A DNA stretch of 64,000 nucleotides, taken from Phoronis australis. Lineage: Eukaryota; Phoronida; Phoronidae. Below, one piece after another: positions 10,001-18,022 of this stretch. The stretch spans positions 782,624 through 846,623 of the forward strand of contig NMRA01000109.1 of the NCBI GenBank assembly GCA_002633005.1, written 5' to 3'. Numbering within the stretch: the stretch's first letter is position 1; each line of letters starts with the position of its first letter. Below the pieces are notes generated by a model. That model was not told the DNA's origin. It saw nothing but the letters and a program-made list of their open reading frames with translations, and did no database searches. The position numbers and the translations under genes were made by a program.

Positions 10001-12110
10001 TGGTGAACCCAGTGCAGAGTCTTGGAGGCGGCTTCCAGCTGAACATTGAGAAAGTGTTCCTCTGCACTGGAAAAGACGGTTACGTTCCCAAGTACGATCC
10101 ATCCAATCAGGAGTTTGGTTGCTTGGCAGAGTCCCCCAAACTTTTGCACACATTCAAAGTACTGGTAGGTAATCTCCATTTTGAACATTTTTCTTTGCCC
10201 AGGCCTTCTTTCTGTAAATTATCCTTAAATTCTCTCTTTAGATAAGGTTACTCAACTGATGTAAGTTTCATTACTAATTAATTCCCGTTAAATTCTTCAT
10301 CATGTTTGCAATATCTGGACTGATAGCAAAATGTCTGTGTATTGTATTAGATTTGGTTTCGTATTGTGTTACTAAACTCCCAGTGGTTTAGTGGTATATC
10401 GGTATGCCTTTTGCAAAGTTATCATTAGTCAATCACTGTGTGGCGAGACAGTCTCGTCTACAAGTGGACTCACCTAGAACTGTTGACAACATGTCATGGA
10501 AATTGGCAGCATTTTGTCAGTCCACTCAAATAGTTAGGCAAAAGAACAAGTTAAGTGACCGGGAAGCAAAGAGAGCTGTCAAAGCAGAAGTGGTCGCTAA
10601 CTGGCACTGTTTTGATGCCTAAAATTACAAGATAATGTCATGCTTTTTTCATCTGAAAATACCGCATCTTGTTATACATGGAGATAATCTGACCAGATGT
10701 AAGTAAGATATAGATGCCATTGTTGGCTTACAAGGTATGTTCTGGTAAAACTCAGTGGTGGCATGTGGCTCCCTCTTTTGGTTTGTCTTGAGGTCTGCCT
10801 CAGTGCCCAAAACTTACCAAATTTAACTCGAGAATCAAAACACAAATTGACTAATCATGTGGAAATTCTGGTTTTCTCATAGCATGCCATGTTTATTTTT
10901 AGTCTAATTTTGAATGAAAATCGATGGCCCTGGGCTTTGACCTTGACCGTCTGTAATTCACTGTCACTATTGTTTATCAGGACCGACGGGCCCCTAGTAC
11001 TGTTACGGTCAACTTCAGAGATGTGCCATTCAATGCAAAGTTAGCGGTTGATGAGCCCGCTGCACAGGATCTCCTTAGCCAAGCAGGAAATGATGGTTTC
11101 ATGCTGGATACCAAACCCATGTTTCAGGTATGTGAAATACAAAAGTTTCTATGTTTATTTATTGCTTTTCATTTTCACATAGAACAAGCAAATTTGCTAG
11201 TTAGACAATGATGTGAACAAGTTCTTTTTTATATTTACATGTGGGTGCATATTGTTATATTAGGCAAAAAGTGAAGGAAATAGGGACTGATGTGGTCACA
11301 TAAGAAATCGCGTAATACAATATTTTAAAAGTTTATCAGTTTAAACAATGCAAAAAATGTTAGGCAGACAAAAAAAATTGAAAGAATTTTGAAATCGTGG
11401 ATCCCAGTTATATAGAAATTCTCTGAACTTACGTCTGTGTTTTTATAACATCTGAGTAGAAACTGCATGTATAGTTGTGAACATAGCTTGAAAGTGTATG
11501 TATATGTGAAAGAACAACTCTGTGTATTACCTGATGTATAAGTTTCCCTCTATTATAGTTATTCTTTTCACTTGGTTTGATAAGTAAATGATGTTCAATG
11601 TTTCACCAACAGGTGGATTCTGGTCGCCAATGGTTCCTACACTCCATCTACGCCGTGCGATCTCAAGACAGCTCTCGTGTGCGCCGTAGCATCGATTTCC
11701 ATACTGTTGTCAGCGCACTCTCCAGTCCTCGTCATAAACGTGCTGTCGAGGACTCAGAGGGCATCGGCAAAGATGGACAAGGTACCAACATGGCAGTCAT
11801 CAAGCTCGACTCCAGTCTCGAGCGGCTTCCAGACGTTTTGCCAACTCTAGGTGGCGTGCCTGTTGAAAGCAGCAGCAAAGAAAGCGGAAACGGTGTACCC
11901 TTGGTTCCTATTGTTGTGGCTTCAGCTGCAGTTCTAGTCATTGCTTTGGTGGTCGTCTTAGCTGTTATATGCTGGAGGCGTAGAGGCTTAGCAGAGAAAA
12001 TACAGTATTCATCCAATGGTTATAATAACTGCCGCACTGAGGCGGCGTCGCAAGGAAGGAGCCGCGTAGTGTTAACTAAGACAAACAACACAAATAACTC
12101 CGAGGTATGA
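862..12110 (+). CDS. FREM2: FRAS1/FREM2-like extracellular matrix protein, C-terminal 15 exons (gene-level entry)
   Basis: Exons: 862-1059, 1663-1827, 2653-2835, 3288-3418, 3747-3896, 4521-4728, 5136-5300, 5673-5967, 6333-6432, 7701-7911, 8337-8441, 8860-8987, 9718-10164, 10981-11127, 11613-12110. Every junction is GT-AG and keeps frame; about 1042 residues are encoded. Order of parts: end of a Calx-beta repeat, a full Calx-beta repeat, the conserved FRAS/FREM C-terminal ectodomain, paired basic cleavage sites, one transmembrane helix and a short cytoplasmic tail ending S-E-V. Known role of the family: FRAS1, FREM1 and FREM2 form a complex that anchors epithelia to the basement membrane. FRAS1 and FREM2 are membrane-spanning, are shed by furin-type proteases, and their tails bind the PDZ protein GRIP1. 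The CSPG repeats and N-terminus are outside the window, so FREM2 versus FRAS1 (or the sea urchin ECM3 type) cannot be decided. The symbol marks the family. Confidence 0.85.
1663..1827 (+). CDS. FREM-like exon: end of Calx-beta repeat
   Basis: Acceptor TTTTGCAG, donor GTGAGTG. It completes F-Q-P-G-E, the usual Calx-beta turn, then [11 protein letters not shown], the typical acidic calcium-binding-type strand, and ends in V-K-D-D-G-D. Enters and leaves in phase 1. Confidence 0.85.
2653..2835 (+). CDS. FREM-like exon: start of the last Calx-beta repeat
   Basis: Acceptor ATCTTCAG, donor GTATGAC. It begins a new repeat with K-P-V-I-K-F and continues through a [10 protein letters not shown] strand to G-S-A-K-A-G-T-D-Y, the conserved Calx-beta G-x-A-x-x-G-x-D-Y signature. 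Phase 1 at both ends. Confidence 0.85.
3288..3418 (+). CDS. FREM-like exon: Calx-beta strands
   Basis: Acceptor TTGGCAG, donor GTAAGC, phase 1 to 0. Encodes L-E-F-S-A-N-I and a D-K-E-R-E strand of the last Calx-beta repeat. The last roughly 45 bases have a diverged copy inside the following intron (3427-3475). Confidence 0.83.
3427..3475 (+). repeat. partial copy of the upstream exon end inside the intron
   Basis: Bases 3358-3406 of the preceding exon recur 69 bases downstream, with a few changes, immediately after the splice donor. The copy does not reproduce the GTAAGC donor, so it is read as a non-functional partial tandem duplication. Confidence 0.75.
3747..3896 (+). CDS. FREM-like exon: end of last Calx-beta repeat
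   Basis: Acceptor TTCAACAG, donor GTTAGT, exactly 50 codons, phase 0 at both ends. It closes the last Calx-beta repeat (A-T-V-Y-I-E-E, then a V-S-L-K-D-Y-D segment) and leads into the post-Calx region. Confidence 0.83.
4521..4728 (+). CDS. FREM-like exon: post-Calx-beta ectodomain 1
   Basis: Acceptor TTATTCAG, donor GTATAG, phase 0 to 1. Starts A-C-D-P-R-Y-P-D, contains an F-R-W-R-L core and ends S-I-Y-F-G-A-G. It joins in frame to the next exon, where [11 protein letters not shown] completes the segment, which matches the family in order and spacing. Confidence 0.83.
5136..5300 (+). CDS. FREM-like exon: post-Calx-beta ectodomain 2
   Basis: Acceptor CTCCATAG, donor GTGAGT, phase 1 to 1. Encodes [12 protein letters not shown], then a G-I-C-E-P-R segment and [12 protein letters not shown], a block well conserved in FRAS/FREM proteins. 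Confidence 0.85.
5673..5967 (+). CDS. FREM-like exon: post-Calx-beta ectodomain 3
   Basis: Acceptor TGTTTTCAG, donor GTAAGT, phase 1 to 2. Encodes P-D-D-P-D-H-P-N, an [13 protein letters not shown] block, and a C-S-N-L-L-D-Y segment. The tail A-L-R-F-Y-R continues into the next exon. Confidence 0.85.
6333..6432 (+). CDS. FREM-like exon: post-Calx-beta ectodomain 4
   Basis: Acceptor TACTTACAG, donor GTAAGA, phase 2 to 0. Short exon encoding [18 protein letters not shown] and the [10 protein letters not shown] block. Confidence 0.83.
6475..7175. mobile_element. possible non-autonomous DNA element in intron
   Basis: The ends carry the inverted match GTCTTTCCCA / TGGGAAAGGC, and inside them further inverted blocks built on AAGCTTCG and GTTCCCAT. 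No coding capacity and no clear target duplication were seen, so the boundaries are approximate and the call is tentative. Confidence 0.35.
7471..7538. repeat. perfect 19-bp inverted repeat
   Basis: Arms 7471-7489 and 7520-7538 are perfect reverse complements (ACAAATTAAAACACTAGCT) around a 30-base loop in an intron. Confidence 0.8.
7701..7911 (+). CDS. FREM-like exon: C-terminal ectodomain 5
   Basis: Acceptor CTCTTCAG, donor GTGAGC, phase 0 to 1. Starts [11 protein letters not shown], then V-P-L-Y-V-S-Y-V-F and an F-V-Y-D-T-A-I-L-W strand. The V-R-D start is shared with the exon at 9718, which suggests two related modules. Confidence 0.85.
8337..8441 (+). CDS. FREM-like exon: C-terminal ectodomain 6
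   Basis: Acceptor TCTTTGCAG, donor GTAAGT, phase 1 to 1. Encodes [18 protein letters not shown] and F-R-G-L-F-V, typical of the FRAS/FREM C-terminal region. It has no ATG-initiated reading frame of its own and was found by splice phase and similarity. Confidence 0.82.
8860..8987 (+). CDS. FREM-like exon: C-terminal ectodomain 7
   Basis: Acceptor TTTTTTCAG, donor GTAAGC, phase 1 to 0. Encodes [14 protein letters not shown] and S-W-E-F-T-S-D-L-A, which recall the 'W-x-F-x-S-D' block of FREM proteins. Confidence 0.85.
9521..9649. repeat. 43-bp tandem repeat, three copies
   Basis: Copies 9521-9563, 9564-9606 and 9607-9649 are nearly identical. Each starts with TTGATTGCAG, which resembles a 3' splice site. 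The array lies 70 bases before the real acceptor of the next exon. Confidence 0.9.
9718..10164 (+). CDS. FREM-like exon: C-terminal ectodomain 8 (largest internal exon)
   Basis: Acceptor TCTTTCCAG, donor GTAGGT, 149 codons, phase 0 at both ends. Encodes V-R-D-Y-S-G-M-Y, a cysteine-containing strand (L-I-P-C-T-V-P), [11 protein letters not shown], and the [11 protein letters not shown] block followed by H-T-F-K-V-L. A competing GTAATC donor four bases downstream would break frame with the next exon. Confidence 0.87.
10981..11127 (+). CDS. FREM-like exon: C-terminal ectodomain 9
   Basis: Acceptor GTTTATCAG, donor GTATGT, 49 codons, phase 0. Begins with D-R, as expected after the K-V-L of the previous exon, then [10 protein letters not shown] and a [11 protein letters not shown] end. 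Confidence 0.86.
11613..12110 (+). CDS. FREM-like last exon: furin-type sites, transmembrane helix, cytoplasmic tail
   Basis: Acceptor CACCAACAG, 165 codons and a TGA stop. Exon residues 1-20 contain the family block [14 protein letters not shown]. Two basic sites follow, R-V-R-R at residues 22-25 (11676-11687) and R-H-K-R at 40-43 (11730-11741), both fitting R-x-[K/R]-R. A hydrophobic helix spans about residues 95-121 (11895-11975) and is followed by R-R-R, so the 44-residue tail is cytoplasmic. The tail ends N-N-S-E-V, a class I PDZ ligand (S/T-x-V), as expected for a GRIP1-type partner. The last codons overlap a GTATGA sequence that could act as a donor, so an alternative longer tail is not excluded. 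Confidence 0.87.
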   Translation: MDSGRQWFLHSIYAVRSQDSSRVRRSIDFHTVVSALSSPRHKRAVEDSEGIGKDGQGTNMAVIKLDSSLERLPDVLPTLGGVPVESSSKESGNGVPLVPIVVASAAVLVIALVVVLAVICWRRRGLAEKIQYSSNGYNNCRTEAASQGRSRVVLTKTNNTNNSEV

Positions 12111-14400
12111 ATGCTCGCGTAATCCACCCTGTTCACTTATTAATTTTAAGAATGCACACGGGAGTTTTTATTACGTTTTGAGTTCAGTTTTCTGTGATTC
12201 CAACATTCCTGGTACTGCGAGGCATTCATATCCTTAGAGGTGCCACCTGTTGTTTGATATCTTATTGTAAGTGATAGCCAGTATTATGTGAAACCAAACA
12301 GTTATATTATGATCAAATAATGCATGCTTTTATAATCGCTAGTTATGAGCACCCTTTAGGAGAATCACAAAATTATTTCTCTTTGGTAGATTGCGTGACA
12401 TTTCTCGTCACCAAACCAGAGCTATCCTTTTCTAACAAGTCAGTACCTGATTTGCTTGTAATTTGTCTGGAAGTGTACATGATACTTGCATAGTCTTGTG
12501 AATGATGAAATCTTCCCATCTGTGATTTTTGTGGGGTCTCTTCTGGCCAGTGTGTCAAGTTGGTTATGGGGTCTTTGAACAATCAAATAGATTTTTTGTA
12601 GCAGCTCCACCATGTTGTGTTCCACTGTTATTGTGGTTTGTTGGTTTGTGATCTCTTGTTTTGATATTGTATGTTGTGGCCGTACCTGTAACTCTCAACA
12701 CTGCCTGGGTATGTTTGTGTAGGTATTCACACCTCATATTTACTTTCCCACACAGTTTTATAAGAATAATTTTAAACTTAGTGGTACAAAAATGGTTTCT
12801 CAGTGTAGACATCTACACAAGTTTATAGTTTATACCATTGTTGGCGATTCTTTTACAAACAGCAAAACTTTAAAAATTGGTAAAATTGGAATTTCTGTGT
12901 TGTGGGCTATACTTATATTGTGCTCCTTATATGTCAAAAGTGTCTAACTAGTCCTTTGTAGCATGTTTAAGATAGCTCAGGTGAATTTAATGGTGAGACA
13001 TAATCGTGACAATGCCATGCACATGTAGGCATGAATTATGTTGAAATGTATAGCCTAGTTGATAAACACTTAACACTGTTGACCTGTAGTTGTTTAGAAT
13101 CTCACATTCTAATTGGCTGAAAGATACATGAATTATGAAGTTTAATGTTATGAGTTTGTAACATATTGGAAATACTGCTTTTAAAATTAAGTTGGTTTCT
13201 CCTCGTGCACCTGACCAATAATGTATCGGCATTACTCAAAACATTTTGTTTGGTGTTTCCCTAAAAATATTTCAGTAAATATCACAATTGTTTCAAAAAT
13301 TAGTTCGCCTCGACAGTGAAATGTTGAAAAATAATATATTTCACCTACTGGCTTTCCCATCTCAGAAAATTCATGGTACTGTGAGGAGAAATGGATTTTA
13401 TTTTAAGGTTGACCTTAAGTCCCATAGTGTTGATATGAAAAATCTTTTTTATATCCAGCTGATTATCTTGCTCTGAAATTATCTCCTTTCAGCAGCATTA
13501 GGTGACAGCTAGTACACACTTTTACATTTCACAGCTTGTGTGTTTGCTCAGTCCTGTTCTTAAAGATAGTGTAGTGAGCTGTTGTTGCCTAGCAACTATA
13601 AGAATCGAACATTATGGAGTCTGTATGATTTTATACTGTGAGCTCATATTCCGTAATATATTTTTAGTGTAAGTGAATCCATGATATTTTTATAAAGCGT
13701 AATTCATATTAAAAGAAATTTTAATAGTAATCAAATTCCATGTTAAAGCCTCATCCAAAATTCTGAAGTTGAGGTGCCAATCTGAGATATAACACTGGTT
13801 TCATACCGGTTTTATTTCAAAGGATCTCGATTCTGTGCTGAAATTTTGGAAAAGTTGATTTGGTGAAGTGGCTTTTATAAGGGCCTATCTTAGCACTAGT
13901 TGTCTGGGTTAGCCTGTTAGCAATTGCTTGTCATTGCTGTAGTTTATTTTCACTGATCAGATATCAATTCATTTGAGCAGTTTAAATGACTTTCCCCAGA
14001 TTGGCACTTCAAAAGTCTCTTGGTTGTCTTTTGTCTTTCCAGTATGGCAACAGTGAGATCTTGTGTGGAGTGTCAGTTTCTACAATAATTGTGAGACATC
14101 TTGCTGGGGGGTGGTGGGATAATACAACAATAATGCGCAGACAGGTAACAGTGGCACACAATAATACAATAGTCATGTACTGTAATCCAAAAGGTCTAAC
14201 ATAAGGGCATACCTGAAAGACTCCAGCAAAATCATTTCCGAAAACTCGCCAATTTCTTTAGTCCGCAATTACCACACAAGACAAGTCAGCATTCTGATCC
14301 TAAGTCTAGATCACGTACAACATCTATTGATCGACTATCAGTGCGGATTATGTAATGTTACGCAATTATTGCCAGCGACGAAAACGAACACATTCAAATA
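12111..14400 (+). other. presumed 3' UTR and flank of the FREM-like gene
   Basis: T-rich sequence without convincing exons follows the stop codon. No canonical AATAAA was found on the + strand in this stretch; only a weak ATTAAA at 13708-13713. The transcript end is therefore not placed. Confidence 0.45.
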
Positions 14401-14822
14401 ATTTTCTGTTGATTTTTATTTAATTTAATATAGAATGGTGTGCCGGCCACACACCATTAGCAGGTGTGCCAACCACAAACATTGAAGCCACGAGTCTCAG
14501 AGATGACTCACTTGGATTCTACAGTCAGCGTGGCAAAGGACTGTAGTGTATAGACCTATTTACTAGTATTTCCATATTATATGTAGTTATCATCTCTTCA
14601 ACTAGCAATATATGTGTTATACCAATTTACTGCGTTACTACGTACACAACATAGAATATGCGTGAAAGTGCAACCAAACCGTTTTTCGCACGTCTTTCAT
14701 GGCCAAATATAAGGGAGACCTGCAGCCCGGTGTACAACAAGAGCACGAGACTACTTGTTCGAGTACAACATCCGTTTTAAGTTTATTTCATTATAATCAC
14801 TACTCAAATTAAAATGATGCAA

Positions 14823-15264
14823 CTTAAGACGCGGAAATGCCTGGGGTTATTAATTAAGACGCCTACTAATTAACGACCAATTAAAGATTTATTTAAACTT
14901 TTGAGTGCAACAATTTTCTTCTAAAAGATAGTTTAGTAACTCTAGACACCTTATTCACAACTTAAGACGCGATTTTTCCTGGGGTTTGCAGATAAGACGG
15001 GGGTGTTTTGACCCCTGAGGTAGAGAAGACCCCCAAAAATGAACTTGTACGAAAGAGGATATACAAAAATTTTGATTACTACTATGGATAATAAATGATT
15101 CCAAATGAACAAAAATACCAGTTTTGATATGAAAAATTCTTGATTTATTAGTTAAGACACTTATTAATTAACCACCAATTAACGATTTATTTAAACTTTT
15201 GAGTGGAACATTTTTTTTCCAAAAGACAGTCTAGTAACTCTGGCCACCATATGCACAACTTAAC
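14823..15264. repeat. diverged direct repeat (two copies about 297 bp apart)
   Basis: Segments 14850-14965 and 15148-15264 align along their length, sharing the block GATTTATTTAAACTTTTGAG and a TAGTAACTC block. A shorter subrepeat, CTTAAGACGCG followed by CCTGGGG, occurs at 14823 and again at 14961. This is part of an unidentified repetitive element; no coding potential seen. Confidence 0.65.
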
Positions 15265-16039
15265 GTTAGTTCGCAGCAACATTGTGAGTGAGGAATGAAG
15301 GATACGTCGCGCACGTAGACCCATAAACAAGTGTTGAGAATTTTTAGCGACTCAAAACTACTCTGCTCAAAAACGTGGCCGTCGTTTGGCGATGTATAGG
15401 GCTGTCGGATTCACGTTTTGCAAAAAAATGGGGAGTACATTTCCAAGTCAGGATCGTCTGCAAGGACCGCTTGGGCGCTAACAACGGGACATGCCAATGT
15501 GCGATGCCGGGGATATTGTCACGGATATTTGATAACAAAGGCATCTGACATGAAAAATAAGACGCTTTTCTACTGTGGCCATTTGGATCAACTATGACAA
15601 TTTCGTATGAAGCCTGCACAACTGCCTGTGGTTCGAATGTTATGTACGTTTTTGGCTAAAGATGCCCTTTGAATGACTTCGTAAGTGTCAAAAATAAATT
15701 GGGGCACCCTGGTGAACATAAGAATCGACCAAACGATCTTGAGATTCTGTTGTGTGGTTCCAGAGATAAGCCTGCACCTACGCTATTAGGCCAATTTATT
15801 TTTTGACCTAATTATGAAAAAATCAGGGTTAATGAGGTCAAATTTCCCCTATATTAGGATCGAAAAAACGCATCAAAATTTTCATGTGAACCTAAAATGG
15901 CGTTCCCTTAGCGCCAAGAGTACTGCAACGCAAAAGACCGGGAAACATAGAACCCGGGATATATAAAACACGGGACACGTAAAAACCACAGGCGTTCTCA
16001 GCTTTTGATCGTCCCCAATACAATACACTATATATACTA
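15265..16039. other. intergenic, nothing recognised
   Basis: Open reading frames here are short and have no recognisable motifs. The segment lies between two repeats and may be part of an older repeat. Confidence 0.4.
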
Positions 16040-16044
16040 CAAGG

Positions 16045-16777
16045 CATAGGCGGATTTAGGGGGGGCCCAGCCCCCCCCCCCTTGGCTCCCGCAAAAAATA
16101 AAACAGCAAGAGCGTAGGGAAATGTTGAGTTTATTAATTAACCCCGGTAATTATCATTATACGGCTGAAACAAGATTTAAATGTGTGCAGTTTTAGTTTG
16201 TTGGGGGGGGGGCTCAGATCCAATTTCAAGTGTCAAATTCGGAACACGGCGCAATCGTAACGGAACCATGACTAAGTATAGGCTTTCCCGCCATATCCGG
16301 ACGACCGGCAGTGGCGCTGCGCCCAACGACTCCGTTTCCGTCGTCTGCTTCACTGTGCAATGAAGAAAATTACTTCGCAGCTTTTTAAAATAGTAAGCAC
16401 ACCCTTGAGAAAGAGCGCACCGCTACGTGGTACCGACGCTCGTCATTTAATTTAGTTATACTAGTTTTACTATTTTATATATTATTCGTCGGTAACTGCA
16501 CGGCATTGCAACATCTATTTGATTTCAATGCAGCTTTTTAACTTAGACAAGTTTTCCGTGTTTTTGTTTTTCCTTTTCCTTTTTTTCTTGGATAATACTT
16601 CAGGAATATTAAAGGAAAATGCTTGATTTTTAGGAAAAAACAGAAAAAATTTCCTGGCGGGAGGAGGGTTTGCCAACCTCCCCCTTTCGGTGCTGTGCGT
16701 ATCTACAATCGTGCTTTGCGCAAATGTTTACAGACAAAATGTTGGGCCCCCCTTGTGATATCCTAGATCCGCCACTG
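16045..16777. mobile_element. non-autonomous hAT-like DNA transposon (733 bp)
   Basis: The inverted ends read CATAGGCGGATTTAGG on the left and, reversed, CAGTGGCGGATCTAGG on the right, followed by a G/C-run and GGGCCC on both sides. CAGTGGCGGATCTAGG-type ends are common in hAT elements. The direct repeat CAAGG flanks both sides (16040-16044 and 16778-16782) as the remains of a target duplication; hAT duplications are normally 8 bp. No transposase frame is present. Confidence 0.65.
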
Positions 16778-17014
16778 CAAGGTATGACACCCCGGACTAG
16801 AAATTCCACTCCGGGTGCTTCACTTCAGCCGTTCATAACAAACATAAAACTTAATAAATTTACACAAAACAGAGGTTCAACAAACCATGAAGAATTTTTC
16901 TTTCTCCCATTACCACTTACGGTGTTCTGCTCCACCGAGTTCGCAAGAAATTCGCGGTCAAAGCACAAAAATCTTCCCAAAAAGCTCGTCCGGAGCAACT
17001 CCTTGGTCCCACGC

Positions 17015-17130
17015 GGGTACGGAATTAAACGATGAGTTACGGATGAACGGCAATTGCCGAGTTATCGATGTGGTGACTTTTCGTGATGAAGCTGCCGTAC
17101 ATCCGTAACTCATCGGATAATTCCGTACCC
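17015..17130. repeat. 31-bp inverted repeat (hairpin, about 94% paired)
   Basis: Arms 17015-17045 and 17100-17130 are reverse complements at 29 of 31 positions. The 54-base loop holds a further palindrome, CGGCAATTGCCG. It is probably a fold-back element or its remnant. Confidence 0.8.
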
Positions 17131-17952
17131 TGCGCATGTGCGATCACGAAAGCTGTGTGACTTCAGTCAGTCATGCTAAAGACACTTCAGAACATCTGCA
17201 GTAAAGTACCTCATAAATCATGGCCAGTGCTAGAGGATGAGCTCCTATTAGCGGATTCACTAATATCGATGCACTTTTCGCCGATTATTTCATGGCGTTT
17301 TACGGGTCGTTGATTAGCTGCATTTTAGATTCATTTACTTATATTATTTACAAATTCATTTATTTGTTTCATCTTGCGATGCAAAAATTCGTGGCATTCT
17401 GTGGGTGTTTTACAAGAAATCGTTCCAATTTATGGAATGAAAATTCATGCAACTGAACGGGTATATCATTTAGTCGTCACATTTTGCGTCTTCAAGAATA
17501 TTCGACGATCACATTTTGCAAATTCCTGAAGCCCTGGGATTCTCTTATTTTTGATTGTAGGATTTCAATAGCACTGGTAAACCATAGGATAACGAGGAAT
17601 CATTAATTCGTTGTAACTTCCAAGGTGATTATTTTTTTTGTTTTGCAGAATAATAAATTTCCTGCGGTTTACGTTCACATACGTGCTGCATATAAGCTCC
17701 GCATTTTACTAAAAACGTTACGTTTTACGGTGTCTTTAATTAGTGAAAAATGCGGAACAGGCTCTTGGCTCTTTGGGATGTTACACGGCTGAAGTTGCAC
17801 TGCCTCATTTAATTTAAGGATTGGCGGGACAGCCAGGAACAGTTTACAGAAACTGATATTCAACATGATCGTTCTGGTATTCCTTGAAATTGGAATTTTT
17901 TGGTAAAAATTCTTATTTTGAAGGCTTGACACATGAATTTTCCACTAGAAAT

Positions 17953-18022
17953 GGGGATCACTAGGACTTGAACCCAGAACCTCACGTCTTACGATATGCC
18001 TGCTGCATTGTAAAATGACCCC
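17953..18022 (-). other. tRNA-like fragment (tRNA pseudogene or SINE head)
   Basis: On the minus strand a 7-bp acceptor-like stem (GGGGTCA with TGATCCC) encloses a good T-arm, CTGGG / TTCAAGT / CCTAG, with a B-box-like GGTTCAAGTCC. The D-arm and anticodon arm do not fold properly, so no functional tRNA is claimed. Confidence 0.4.

Noticed and set aside
10161-10170. Alternative donor GTAATC after GTAG at the end of the FREM exon 9718-10164
   Set aside because: It would add four bases and break frame with the next exon, whereas GTAGGT keeps frame and the conserved K-V-L / D-R junction.
10404-10622. 72-codon frame in a FREM intron with a tRNA A-box-like start
   Set aside because: No B box at the right distance and no protein motif.
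11732-12016. 94-codon minus-strand frame
   Set aside because: Antisense to the last FREM-like exon, which encodes the transmembrane helix.
16181-16363. 60-codon frame inside the hAT-like element
   Set aside because: No transposase motif and too short; the element is non-autonomous.
17953-18022. Functional tRNA gene
   Set aside because: Acceptor stem and T-arm are good, but the D-arm and anticodon arm do not form, so only a tRNA-like fragment is reported.
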